DNA of 64,000 nt from Halobacillus litoralis (lineage in GTDB: Bacteria > Bacillota > Bacilli > Bacillales > Halobacillaceae), in the NCBI RefSeq assembly GCF_020524085.2, contig NZ_CP129016.1, forward strand, positions 253,001-317,000. The letters run 5' to 3'. The translations under genes were made by a program, and so were the position numbers. Under the pieces are notes generated by a model that searched no databases, was not told the DNA's origin, and saw only the letters and a list, made by a program, of their open reading frames with translations. Shown here piece after piece: positions 50,524 through 60,119 of this stretch. Each line of letters starts with the position of its first letter. Positions within the stretch are counted from its first letter, which is position 1.

Positions 50524-51444
50524 TTATTCTTCTTCGTCAGCTTCTTCTTCTTTAAATATGTCTTCCGGAACAAAAAAGTCCAGATGTCTGTATAAATTGA
50601 CAAATTCCCCGGGCAATAATCCACCGAATTCCCCGTCGATATTCAACTGCATCTTTTCATCTGTCTTCACTTTCACACGGCTCGCGGTCGTGTGGATGAA
50701 TTTCGGATGATTCAAGTGGTTGCCCTGGATGGCAAGTGTCGCTAAACGGACGAATTCTGCGATGTTCATTTTTTCAATGATCATCAGATCAAAAAGTCCG
50801 TCATCCATACGGGCGGAAGGCGCCAGTTTTTCAAGACCGCCGACAGAGTTGGTGTTACTGACGAGGAAAAGCATAATCTCGCCTTCATACCATTTGCCGT
50901 CATACTCCATCTCGACGTGTGTCGGACGGATGGATGGCAGCATCTCGATGCCTTTTAAGTAGTAGGCAAGCTGACCGATCATCGTCTTCAGCTTACTTGG
51001 TACTTCATAAGAAATTTCGGTTATTTTACCGCCACCGGCGATATTCATGAAATATTGGTCGTTGACACGGCCGATATCGAGCGGATGGCTGTAGCCTTCC
51101 AGGATGATATCCACCGCTTTATGAATGTTTCTAGGCACGTGTAAGGCACGGGCGAAATCGTTCGTTGTCCCGACTGGAATGATGCCGACTTTCGGTTTGT
51201 GTGGTTTTTCGGCAAGTCCGTTGATGACTTCATTGATGGTTCCGTCTCCCCCTGCAGCGACAACGAGATCGAATTCACGATCGACGGCGTACTCTGCTGC
51301 TTTGACGGCGTCACCAGCACATGTTGTGGCATGAGTGGAGGTCTCGTAACCGGACTGTTCGAACCGTTGCAAAATGTCCGGGAGAACCTTGCGTATGACT
51401 TCTCTTCCAGAGGTCGGGTTATATATAATTCGGGCACGTTTCAT
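50524..51444 (-). CDS. dgkB: Diacylglycerol kinase DgkB
   Basis: 306 residues of the soluble lipid kinase family. ARIIYNPTSGRE opens the protein, the nucleotide loop is VAAGGDGTINEVINGLA, and MDDGLFDLMIIEKM and NIDGEFGGLLPGEF are the usual later motifs. It phosphorylates diacylglycerol from lipoteichoic acid synthesis back to phosphatidate. AAAGGGGGTC precedes the ATG. Downstream of gatB as in B. subtilis (yerQ), with a terminator between them. Confidence 0.95.
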   Translation of the reverse strand: MKRARIIYNPTSGREVIRKVLPDILQRFEQSGYETSTHATTCAGDAVKAAEYAVDREFDLVVAAGGDGTINEVINGLAEKPHKPKVGIIPVGTTNDFARALHVPRNIHKAVDIILEGYSHPLDIGRVNDQYFMNIAGGGKITEISYEVPSKLKTMIGQLAYYLKGIEMLPSIRPTHVEMEYDGKWYEGEIMLFLVSNTNSVGGLEKLAPSARMDDGLFDLMIIEKMNIAEFVRLATLAIQGNHLNHPKFIHTTASRVKVKTDEKMQLNIDGEFGGLLPGEFVNLYRHLDFFVPEDIFKEEEADEEE

Positions 51445-51554
51445 CGTGTATGACCCCCTTTTCTATCCAAGCATGTTCCATTCTACATCATAGCGCTTTT
51501 TCCTGGATTTGCAAACCATTTCTATAGTATATGATGACAAGTCCTAAACCATAC

Positions 51555-51587
51555 GAAAGCACGCACCAGCAAGTGCGTGCTTTCTTG
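51555..51587 (-). terminator. Terminator of the gatCAB operon
   Basis: Stem GAAAGCACGCAC / GTGCGTGCTTTC with a 6-base loop after the gatB stop. Confidence 0.88.
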
Positions 51588-51599
51588 AAATTCATGCGG

Positions 51600-53030
51600 T
51601 TAGCGCTTTTCCATTTCTGCAAGGATGATCTTGTTGACCATCGGCGGGTTCGCTTGTCCTTTGGTTTCTTTCATCACCTGACCGACAAGGAATCCAAGGG
51701 CTTTGTCTTTTCCGTTTTTGAAGTCTTCGATGGACTGCGGGTTGTTGTCCATGATGCCGACAACGATTTCAGTCAGCTGACCTTCGTCGGAAATTTGGAC
51801 AAGTCCTTTATCCTTAACGATCTTCTCAGGATCGCCGCCTTTTTCTACAAGCTCCGTGAAGACTTTCTTCGCGATCTTGGAACTGATGGTTCCGTCTTCG
51901 ATCAACTGAATCATCTTCGCAAGAGATGCTGGTGTCAGCTCAAGCTCATGAAGCTCTTTGTAGTGCTTGTTCATGTAAGCTGAAACTTCACCCATCAACC
52001 AGTTGGATGCCTGCTTGATGTCCGCTCCTTCGGCAATTGTTTCTTCGAAGAAATCGGAAAGCTCTTTGTTGTTGGTAAGAACCATCGCATCGTATTCTGG
52101 AAGTTTCAGTTCTTCGATGTAACGCTTCTTACGAGCATCTGGAAGCTCAGGAATTTCGGCACGGATGCGTTCTTTCCAAGCTTCATCGATGTGTAATGGT
52201 ACAAGATCCGGCTCTGGGAAGTAACGGTAGTCATCAGAACCTTCTTTGACACGCATCAGAATCGTTTCTTTCGTCTGCTCATCGTAACGACGAGTCTCCT
52301 GAAGGATTTCTCCTCCGGAAAGCAATTCTTTCTGCTGACGCTTCTCTTCGAATTCCAGTCCTTTTTGTACAAAGGAGAAGGAGTTCAAGTTCTTAAGCTC
52401 TGTCTTCGTTCCGAACTCTTCCTGACCGATCGGGCGGATGGAAAGGTTAGCGTCACAACGTAGGGAACCTTCTTCCATTTTACAGTCGGAAACGCCTGTG
52501 TACTGGATGATGTTTTTCAATGCTTCCAAGTACGCGTACGCTTCTTTCGGTGAACGGATGTCCGGCTCAGAAACGATTTCAACGAGCGGAGTACCTTGAC
52601 GGTTGTAGTCGACAAGAGAGTAGCCGTCATCACTGTGTGTCAGCTTACCTGCATCTTCTTCCATGTGAAGACGCGTAATGCCGATACGCTTCTTCTTGCC
52701 ATCGACTTCGATATCGATGTAGCCATTTTCACCGATCGGCTTGTCAAACTGGGAGATTTGATAAGCTTTCGGGTTATCCGGATAGAAGTAGTTTTTACGG
52801 TCGAACTTCGTGTCTGTCGCAATGTCACAGTTCAAAGCCATGGAAGCTTTCATCGCGAAGTTGACAGCTTCTTCGTTCAATACCGGCAGCACACCTCGGT
52901 ACCCAAGGTCGATCGGGTTCACGTTCGTATTCGGATCATCTCCGAACATGTTCGGAGACGGGCTGAAAATTTTTGAGTCTGTTTTCAATTCTACGTGGAC
53001 TTCAAGTCCGATAATCGTTTCAAAGTTCAT
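51600..53030 (-). CDS. gatB: Asp/Glu-tRNA(Asn/Gln) amidotransferase subunit B
   Basis: 476 residues. The start [23 protein letters not shown]/phosphate region CNLS-like [12 protein letters not shown], zinc and activation residues, and the C-terminal YqeY-like tail ([35 protein letters not shown]) are all typical. It activates Glu on tRNA(Gln) for amidation, needed where no GlnRS exists. The ATG overlaps the gatA stop by one base (TAATG), so translation is coupled. Intact. Confidence 0.97.
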   Translation of the reverse strand: MNFETIIGLEVHVELKTDSKIFSPSPNMFGDDPNTNVNPIDLGYRGVLPVLNEEAVNFAMKASMALNCDIATDTKFDRKNYFYPDNPKAYQISQFDKPIGENGYIDIEVDGKKKRIGITRLHMEEDAGKLTHSDDGYSLVDYNRQGTPLVEIVSEPDIRSPKEAYAYLEALKNIIQYTGVSDCKMEEGSLRCDANLSIRPIGQEEFGTKTELKNLNSFSFVQKGLEFEEKRQQKELLSGGEILQETRRYDEQTKETILMRVKEGSDDYRYFPEPDLVPLHIDEAWKERIRAEIPELPDARKKRYIEELKLPEYDAMVLTNNKELSDFFEETIAEGADIKQASNWLMGEVSAYMNKHYKELHELELTPASLAKMIQLIEDGTISSKIAKKVFTELVEKGGDPEKIVKDKGLVQISDEGQLTEIVVGIMDNNPQSIEDFKNGKDKALGFLVGQVMKETKGQANPPMVNKIILAEMEKR

Positions 53031-54499
53031 TAGCGCGCACCTCCAAGGGACGGGCGTTGTTTATGATAATCAGTCGCCTGTTCGAAGGCATGAGCGGCAC
53101 GGTAAACGGTACCTTCATCAAAGTGTTTTCCGATGATCTGAAGGCCGATCGGAAGACCGTCCCCAGAGAAACCGCATGGAATCGAGATTCATGGTACACC
53201 TGCAAGGTTAACCGGAATCGTCAAAATATCGTTCGCATACATCGTCATTGGATCGTCGACTTTGTCCCCTACTTTGAAGGCAGGTGTCGGTGTTGTCGGC
53301 CCGATGATCACATCGTAGTCTTCGAACACTTTTTCAAAATCGTTCTTGATCAACGTACGAACCTGCTGGGCTTTCTTGTAGTACGCATCGTAGTACCCAG
53401 AGCTCAACGCGAAGGTTCCAAGCATGATTCGGCGCTTCACTTCGTCACCAAAACCTTCGGCGCGGGAACGCATGAACATGTCGAGCATGTTTTTCGCATC
53501 TTCGGCACGCTTTCCATAACGGACACCGTCAAAACGGGCCAGGTTCGCTGATGCTTCAGAAGACGAAATCAGGTAGTACGTAGATAGTGCGTACTTGGAG
53601 TGAGGAAGAGAAACTTCTTCCCATGTTGCCCCCATTTTTTCGTATTCTTTAAGTGCAGCTTTGACCGCTTCTTTTACTTCTTCAGAAACCCCTTCAGAAA
53701 GGTATTCTTTCGGTACACCGATCTTCATACCTTTCACATCACCAGTCAGAGACTCGGTGTACTTCGGCACTTCAACGTTGGCAGAAGTAGAGTCCATCTT
53801 GTCATGACCAGCAATCGTCTCAAGTAAGAACGCGTTGTCTTCGACGCTGCGCGTGATCGGTCCGATTTGGTCAAGAGAAGAGGCGAACGCGATTAGTCCG
53901 AAACGGGACACACGGCCGTAAGTAGGCTTTAATCCGACCACACCACAATAAGCGGCTGGCTGGCGGATGGAACCACCTGTATCGGAACCGAGAGAGTAAG
54001 GAACTTCTCCTGCGGCTACAGCTGCTGCAGAACCACCACTGGATCCACCTGGAACGTAATCGGTATTCCAAGGGTTACGAGCCGCTGCGTAGCTGGAGTT
54101 TTCGTTGGAAGAACCCATCGCGAATTCGTCCATGTTCAATTTTCCGATCGTAACAGACTTGGCGTCATTCAGTTTGTTGACAACGGTCGCATCATACAAA
54201 GGATCATCAAGGTTAGACAGGATTTGGCTTCCTGCTGTTGTACGCAGTCCTTTTGTTACGATGTTATCTTTCACACCGATTGGAAGACCAAAAAGCTTCG
54301 CATCGTCGTTGCCGCGCTCCTGGTCAAGCTCTGCCGCCTGCTTCTTCGCTGCTTCTTTGTTCAGCGTGATGAAGGCCTGGACTTCTTCATCCACTTCTTC
54401 GATACGCTTGTAAGACTCCTCCACTAAGTCCGTGACGGAAATCTCTTTGTTATGTAGCTTCTCTTGAAGCTCACGTAATGTATAGTCAAATAAAGACAT
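53030..54499 (-). pseudogene. gatA: Asp/Glu-tRNA amidotransferase subunit A with an in-frame TGA
   Basis: 489 residues if the TGA at 53189-53191 (codon 437) is read as Gly. The observed NLAGVP-stop-ISIPCGF should be NLAGVPGISIPCGF; the following codons continue the family C-terminus and end exactly at the gatB start. The catalytic Lys, Ser-cisSer-Ser motif ([32 protein letters not shown]) is intact. It releases ammonia from glutamine. The change GGA to TGA alters CCAGG to CCATG. As the gene is needed for Gln-tRNA synthesis here, a consensus error is much more likely than real loss. Confidence 0.93.
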
Positions 54500-54511
54500 C
54501 GTCGAACCTCC

Positions 54512-54802
54512 TTATTCCAATACGGATGGCACTTTGAACTGTCCATCCTGCTTGTCCGGTGCATTTTTCAGTGCATCATCCTGAGAAATCCATTTCTTCG
54601 GCTCGTCCTTACGCATGACGTTCTTCAAGTCAAGAACGTGGGTCGTAGGCTCGACGCCTGTTGTATCTAATTCATTCAACTGTTCAGCATACGTGATGAT
54701 GTCATCAAGCTGCTTCGTGAATGTCGTTGCTTCTTCTTCCGTGATCGCAAGGCGCGCGAGATTCGCGACGTGCTTCACTTCCTCTTTGCTAATTCTGGAC
54801 AT
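54512..54802 (-). CDS. gatC: Asp/Glu-tRNA amidotransferase subunit C
   Basis: 96 residues: [20 protein letters not shown] and the C-terminal [20 protein letters not shown] match GatC, the scaffold that stabilises GatA and GatB. GGAGGTCGC precedes the ATG. First gene of gatCAB, 12 bases before gatA. Promoter is expected in 54803-54945. Confidence 0.96.
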   Translation of the reverse strand: MSRISKEEVKHVANLARLAITEEEATTFTKQLDDIITYAEQLNELDTTGVEPTTHVLDLKNVMRKDEPKKWISQDDALKNAPDKQDGQFKVPSVLE

Positions 54803-54946
54803 AATGCGACCTCCATTTCGATCTCACATAATATATGATCATACCAAATATCAGAATCCATTTTCAACGTACGGATACACCTTTCTTAGTTTAACACATC
54901 AGAAGGACGCTGTCTTATCGTGAAAACTCCCTTATTTGGAAGGGTT

Positions 54947-55118
54947 AGTTTCGAGACTTTTGTCGGTGGTTATGGTGGTTGGGAAAAAGGTTCGCTTTCC
55001 GTGGGCGAGTGATGAGCCTCCTCGAGCTGACGCTCTCCGGGGTCTCATCTACCACGCACTTCCCACAGGAGTCTCACCGTTTTCCCAACCACCATATGTA
55101 GTAGCAAATCTCAAAACT
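54947..55118. repeat. Long imperfect palindrome, Bacillaceae-type intergenic repeat
   Basis: A perfect 17-bp inverted repeat (TATGGTGGTTGGGAAAA at 54971-54987, inverse at 55080-55096) encloses a second, imperfect stem (CGTGGGCGAGTGATGAG against GTCTCATCTACC-GCACTTCCCAC). Outer flanks also pair loosely. The core with GAGCCTCCTCG and GGGGTCTCA resembles a repeat I recall from many Bacillus genomes. The rest of 54803-55267 holds the gat promoter region and nothing else I recognise. Confidence 0.75.
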
Positions 55119-55267
55119 CCGACTTCGATTGCCATGTAATGAACCAGTAGAACTCGTCTAGAAAAGATAGCTATAGAAGGACACCCCAGGAAAGATATCC
55201 TTTCTCCGACGACCTAGGTCCAACAACAAATAGAAATTAGATATTCCTCATTAACTTTTAAGAAAAC

Positions 55268-55301
55268 AAAAAATTCCCGGCCATAAGACCGGGAATTTTG
55301 T
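55268..55301 (-). terminator. Terminator of putP
   Basis: Stem AAAATTCCCGG / CCGGGAATTTT with a 10-base loop and six T on the minus strand. Confidence 0.88.
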
Positions 55302-55314
55302 AGTGAAGAATTTC

Positions 55315-56826
55315 TTACATTTTCGTAACTTTATCAAATTCTTCAGCAATATCTTTCGGTGGTTGACCAGTAAGACTGACAAGAATGGAAACAAGACCAC
55401 CAAGGATGAAACCAGGTACGATTTCATAAAGGTCAAAGATTCCGCCACTCAAGAAGTCTCCCCAAACAACAACGGTAACGGCACCGACGATGATACCAGC
55501 AAGGGCACCATTACGTGTGATGCCTTTCCAGAATAGGGACAAGATGATAACCGGACCGAATGCGGCACCGAAACCTGCCCAAGCGTAAGATACAAGACCA
55601 AGAACGGTACTGTCCGGGTTACCTGCTAGAAGCACGGCGATCAAGGCGATGCCGGCAACAGCAGCACGACCAACCCATACCAATTCTTTTTCAGAAGCGT
55701 TCTTACGGAAAATCGCTTTGTAGAAGTCCTCTGCTAGTGCAGAAGAAGATACAAGCAATTGAGAGTCAATGGTACTCATGATGGCAGAAAGGATCGCTGC
55801 TAGTAAGATACCTGCAATAACCGGGTGGAACAGGATCTGAGAGAACGTGATGAAAATCTTCTCAGAGTCGACGAGCATTTGAATGCCGCCTTCTGTCATC
55901 ACTTCTGCATTGAATGTAGAAAGATCCGCTACATCTGCAGTGTTGATGTAAGCAAGTCCGAATAGACCTGTGAAGATGGCACCGTAAAGACCTAGAACCA
56001 TCCAGCCGATACCGATCAAGCGTGCTTTTGGAACGTCCTTAGGAGAACGTAGGGCCATGAAACGTACAAGGATGTGCGGTTGACCGAAGTAACCAAGTCC
56101 CCATGCAAGGGAGGATAGAATAGCCATGGCACCGACACCTTGAACCATGTTCAAGTGAGATGGATCGATTTGTGCTACTGCGTCTGTTGCAGCATTCCAA
56201 CCACCAAGTTCAGAAATCGCAACGATTGGTACAGCAATCAATGCAAAGAACATCAGGATACCTTGAACAAAGTCTGTCCAACTTACGGCTAGGAATCCAC
56301 CTAAGAAAGTGTAAGAAATAGTAACAATTGCGCCTAACCATAGAGCTTGTGTATAACTTAATGCAAAGGAAGCTTCAAACAGTTTCGCACCGGCAACCAT
56401 ACCGGAAGATGTATAGAAGGTGAAGAATAAAAGAATGACAAATGCAGAAATGACACGTAACACGTGGGAGTGATCACGGAAGCGGTTCTCAAGATAGTCT
56501 GGAACAGTAATCGAGTCATTTGCAATCTCCGTAAATACACGAAGTCGGCGTGCGACGAACTGCCAGTTTAAGTATGCACCAATAGCTAGACCGACACCGA
56601 TCCAAGCTGAGGACAACCCTCCAGCATAAATCGCACCAGGCAGACCTAGTAGCAACCAACCACTCATGTCGGATGCACCGGCAGATAGTGCGGCAACTCC
56701 TGGACCTAAACGACGACCACCTAAGACATAGTCAGATAAATCACTTGTTAGACGGTACGCGGCAAAACCGATTCCAAGCATACCGATTAAATAGACAATA
56801 AACGTTATTAACGTAGCAGTACTCAT
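55315..56826 (-). CDS. putP: Sodium/proline symporter
   Basis: 503 residues with about 13 membrane helices of the sodium:solute symporter family. Family signatures: LGGRRLGPGVAALSAGASDMSG (sodium site), GAYLNWQFVARRLR, and WAGFGAAFGPVIILSLFWKG. It imports proline with sodium. Its position upstream of gatCAB matches B. subtilis opuE, the osmotically induced proline carrier, but pruA lies next to it, so catabolic PutP use is equally possible. A 41-codon membrane microprotein ends 6 bases before its ATG. Confidence 0.95.
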   Translation of the reverse strand: MSTATLITFIVYLIGMLGIGFAAYRLTSDLSDYVLGGRRLGPGVAALSAGASDMSGWLLLGLPGAIYAGGLSSAWIGVGLAIGAYLNWQFVARRLRVFTEIANDSITVPDYLENRFRDHSHVLRVISAFVILLFFTFYTSSGMVAGAKLFEASFALSYTQALWLGAIVTISYTFLGGFLAVSWTDFVQGILMFFALIAVPIVAISELGGWNAATDAVAQIDPSHLNMVQGVGAMAILSSLAWGLGYFGQPHILVRFMALRSPKDVPKARLIGIGWMVLGLYGAIFTGLFGLAYINTADVADLSTFNAEVMTEGGIQMLVDSEKIFITFSQILFHPVIAGILLAAILSAIMSTIDSQLLVSSSALAEDFYKAIFRKNASEKELVWVGRAAVAGIALIAVLLAGNPDSTVLGLVSYAWAGFGAAFGPVIILSLFWKGITRNGALAGIIVGAVTVVVWGDFLSGGIFDLYEIVPGFILGGLVSILVSLTGQPPKDIAEEFDKVTKM

Positions 56827-56832
56827 GTTTTA

Positions 56833-56958
56833 TTATTCGCTCCTCTCAGTGAATAGTGTAATGATGGATAAAATGATTAAAATTGGCATTGGTACAAATA
56901 ACCAGAACCATGTTGCTCCAGCGATGGTTGTTGATGTTGCAGTAGCGAGTTCAAACAC
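56833..56958 (-). CDS. Small membrane protein encoded just upstream of putP (GTG start)
   Basis: 41 residues starting GTG with GGGAGGTGG seven bases before it: a short polar N-terminus (MFELATATSTTIAGATW) and one strong membrane helix (FWLFVPMPILIILSIITLF) ending TERSE. The stop is 6 bases before the putP ATG, so it is co-translated with the symporter. Several solute symporters in Gram-positives have such single-helix partners; this one is not named to my knowledge. It is too short for routine gene finders. Confidence 0.72.
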   Translation of the reverse strand: MFELATATSTTIAGATWFWLFVPMPILIILSIITLFTERSE

Positions 56959-57321
56959 ATTTCCACCTCCCAAATGTTGGTTTATACAATCCTATGCAAA
57001 TCGTACCGACGCATGGTCCTTAAGTCACGAAGACTTAAAAAAACCAAACACAGGTACAACTATATCATAATACTTTTGTAAGAACATTGCAAAAATTGCG
57101 TAAATAGGTCATAATTGAATTTTTATTCGTTAATTTAGTATAAAAATACACATATGTGACATTTTTATGATAATCATTCACAAAATTTATTTTAAAAATT
57201 TTTCGAGATCATAAAAAAATGGGGAAATGTTCCCTTTTCCCGACAGCATTAGTATGTTCCATATTTCAGAAAAAAATCCCTTTCCACAAACATGTGAATA
57301 AGGGATTTTTTGGTCGTTCTA
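56959..57321. other. Intergenic region upstream of the putP unit
   Basis: Holds the promoter of the microprotein-putP unit (minus strand), a short dyad (TTAAGTC / GACTTAA near 57020-57036) of unknown role, and the pruA terminator at 57269-57311. Confidence 0.5.
57269..57311 (-). terminator. Terminator of pruA
   Basis: Stem AAAAAATCCCTT / AAGGGATTTTTT with a loop of about 18 bases, 10 bases after the pruA stop. Confidence 0.8.
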
Positions 57322-58872
57322 TTACAGCATTTCAGACGTTGTTTTTCCTTGCATATGATGAATAAGGTAATCAGGCCCTCCAGCTTTTGAATCGGTTCCT
57401 GACATATTGAAGCCACCGAACGGATGATAGCCTACGATCGCTGCTGTACATCCACGGTTGAAGTACAAGTTACCAACATGGAAATCTTCGCGTGCTTTTT
57501 CAATATGCTCGCGATTGTTGGAAATGACAGCTCCCGTTAAGCCATATTCAGTATTATTTGCGAACTTGATCGCTTCATCAAAAGATTTCGCCTTCGTGAA
57601 GCCTACCACAGGACCGAAGATTTCCTCCTGCATGAGACGTGCTTCTGGATCAAGGTCGGCAAAAACAGTCGGTGCGACGAACCAGCCTTTGCTGTCATCT
57701 CCTTTTCCGCCTGTCATCAACCTTCCTTCTTCCTTACCGATTCCGATATAACTCATTATTTTATCGTAAGCGCCCTGGTCGATCACCGGTCCCATGTAGT
57801 TGCTGTTATCGGTTGGATCCCCATAGTTCACTTGTTCCTTCGTCTTCTGAACGACTCGATCCAGCAGCTCATCATACACATCTTCATGAGCAATGACACG
57901 CGAACATGCGGAGCACTTCTGTCCGGAAAAGCCGAAAGCCGAGTACGTAATTGCATCAGCCGCGAGTTCAAGGTCAGAATCGCTGTCGACGACAATCGTA
58001 TCTTTTCCGCCCATTTCAATGATGGTACGCTTCAACCACTTTTGACCTTCGTGAACTTTTGCAGCACGTTCGAATAAACGAGTACCGACTTCACGTGAAC
58101 CCGTAAAGCTGATAAAACGAGTGCGAGGATGATCGACAAGATAGTCGCCGACTTCCTTTCCGCTTCATGGGATATAGTTGATGACCCCTTTCGGCAAGCC
58201 CGCTTCTTCCAGCACTTCCATCATCTTATATGCGATGATCGGAGTCGAACTCGCTGGTTTAAGAAGAACCGTGTTCCCGGATACCATAGCGGCAACCGTC
58301 GTTCCACACATGATGGCAAAGAGGAAGTTCCATGGGGAAATGACAACCCCTACTCCAAGCGGAATGTAATGGAAACGGTTGTTTTCAATCGGACGGGAAT
58401 TGATTTCCACGCCTTTATCAATTTCAAGCATTTGTCGCCCATAAAACTCCATGAAGTCGATCGCTTCTGCAGTATCCGCATCGGCTTCTTTCCATGGCTT
58501 CCCGCCTTCTTTGACGAGGTGTGCCGTAAACTCATGCTTACGACGACGAACGATCGCTGCAGCACGGAAAAGGATGTCCGCACGGAACTTCGCTTTCGTT
58601 TTTCTCCACCAGTCAAATGTCTCATCTGCCACCTGGTGAGCTTTCTCAGCAAGATCCTGATTCGCCTTCGACACATAGCCGATGACTTCTTTCTTGTTAG
58701 CCGGATTGACAACTTCGATCTTATCATCCGTCATGATCCGCTCCCCGCCGATGATCAGAGGATACTCTTTTCCAAGGTCCGCTTCTACCTGCTTGATTGC
58801 CGCCTGCAGAGCTTTCCGATTTTCTTCCACTGTGAAATCAGTAAATGGTTCGTGTTTGTAAGGGACTACCAT
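57322..58872 (-). pseudogene. pruA: 1-pyrroline-5-carboxylate dehydrogenase with an in-frame TGA
   Basis: 516 residues (RocA/PruA length) if the TGA at 58165-58167 is read as Gly: VINYIP-stop-SGKEVGD should be NYIPGSGKEVGD. The aldehyde dehydrogenase motifs are present: catalytic Glu in IIEMGGKDT, catalytic Cys in [11 protein letters not shown], cofactor [12 protein letters not shown]. It oxidises pyrroline-5-carboxylate (glutamate semialdehyde) to glutamate with NAD+, completing proline breakdown. The change CCAGGA to CCATGA is the same kind as in gatA. AAGGAGGCGG precedes ATG 58872. Same strand as the putP unit. Confidence 0.93.
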
Positions 58873-58936
58873 AAAAAAACCGCCTCCTTGAAAAGTAAAA
58901 TGGGAGACGCTATGTAATATTTTGAAAATTACCACA

Positions 58937-58951
58937 TTAAGCGTTTCCACA
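58937..58951 (-). promoter_or_regulatory. Possible CcpA (cre) site upstream of pruA
   Basis: On the minus strand TGGAAACGCTTAAT fits the cre consensus with one mismatch and lies about 65 bases upstream of pruA. Catabolite control of proline use would be expected; evidence is weak. Confidence 0.35.
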
Positions 58952-59256
58952 ACTATTCTATCGTAACTATGATTCTAGTTCAAACGATTGAGATGGATTT
59001 GAAGTTAAATAATTATATGTAGGCTACTGAATGGCATCCACTGGATTCATACTTGGAAATGCTCGTTTTTAATCATTTTTTGTCGAATTTCGTTTCCTTA
59101 CTAAACCATATTTTCGCATTCATTATGAAAACCAATCTTCTATTCACCTCTACCTTTGGATATTTGACGAATTTGATACACGCCTATAAAATGGTCATGT
59201 CAATATTTTTTGCCTTCATGCAAAAATCAAACTTTCATTCCGAGGTGTGTGTAACT

Positions 59257-60066
59257 ATGATTGAACTTATAAAAGAGTTAAATCCCGTACTACAGGCCCT
59301 TATTGGTACCTTATTTACATGGGGCATGACCGCTCTTGGTGCCTCTCTTGTCTTTTTTGTGAAAGGATCGAATCAAAAATTTCTTGATAGTATGCTCGCC
59401 TTTGCTGGCGGGGTCATGATTGCGGCAAGCTATTGGTCGCTTCTAGCTCCAGCCATAGAAATGTCTTCAGAAGGACCTGTTCCTTCATGGGTCCCTGCTG
59501 CTGTAGGCTTTTTATTAGGTGGAGCATTATTGCTGGTCATCGATCGCATGCTGCCTGCATTAGATACGGATCGTTATTTATATGATATTAAAGATGAGAA
59601 GGCTAAAAACCGAACCGCCCTCCTTGTCTTTTCCATGACTCTTCATAATATTCCAGAGGGACTGGCCGTGGGCGTTGCGTTTGGAGCATTAGCTTCTAAT
59701 GGAACCGAAGCCACGCTAGCCGGAGCAGTGGCACTTGCCATTGGAATTGGTATACAGAATTTCCCTGAAGGAACAGCCGTATCCATGCCCCTTCATCGTG
59801 ATGGAATGGGGAAAAAGAAGAGCTTTCTGTTCGGACAATTTTCCGGCATGGTGGAACCCATAGCAGCTGTCATCGGTGCCCTCGCTGTAATTGCCATTGA
59901 GCCGATTTTGCCTTACGCTTTGAGTTTTGCAGCAGGAGCAATGATTTTCGTTGTAGCTAAAGAAATCATTCATGGTTCACATGAGAAAGGGAACGTCAAT
60001 TTGGCTTCCATCAGTCTTATGCTTGGTTTCGCTGTCATGATGACGCTGGATGTCGCTCTTGGATAA
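59257..60066 (+). CDS. ZIP family divalent metal transporter
   Basis: 269 residues with eight membrane helices. The two metal-binding motifs are HNIPEGLAVG and the equivalent NFPEGTAVS, and the variable loop between helices 3 and 4 is short. It belongs to the GufA/ZupT bacterial branch, importing zinc or other divalent ions. ATG 59257 follows GAGGTGTG; a longer upstream frame is not supported. Divergent from pruA and convergent with camS. Confidence 0.92.
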   Translation: MIELIKELNPVLQALIGTLFTWGMTALGASLVFFVKGSNQKFLDSMLAFAGGVMIAASYWSLLAPAIEMSSEGPVPSWVPAAVGFLLGGALLLVIDRMLPALDTDRYLYDIKDEKAKNRTALLVFSMTLHNIPEGLAVGVAFGALASNGTEATLAGAVALAIGIGIQNFPEGTAVSMPLHRDGMGKKKSFLFGQFSGMVEPIAAVIGALAVIAIEPILPYALSFAAGAMIFVVAKEIIHGSHEKGNVNLASISLMLGFAVMMTLDVALG

Positions 60067-60082
60067 TAGAAGGTTCACATAA

Positions 60083-60117
60083 CAAAGACCGCACAGGATA
60101 TTCCTGCGCGGTCTTTC
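60083..60117. terminator. Bidirectional terminator
   Basis: Stem AAAGACCGC / GCGGTCTTT with an inner CAGGA-TCCTG pairing between the convergent ZIP and camS genes. Confidence 0.82.
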
Positions 60118-60119
60118 TA

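Noticed and set aside
57018..57040. Terminator upstream of the putP unit
   Set aside because: The T-run lies on the wrong side of the dyad for transcription in either direction; it may be an operator.
58129..58917. Open frame of 262 codons antisense to pruA
   Set aside because: Shadow of the aldehyde dehydrogenase gene; no own ribosome site.
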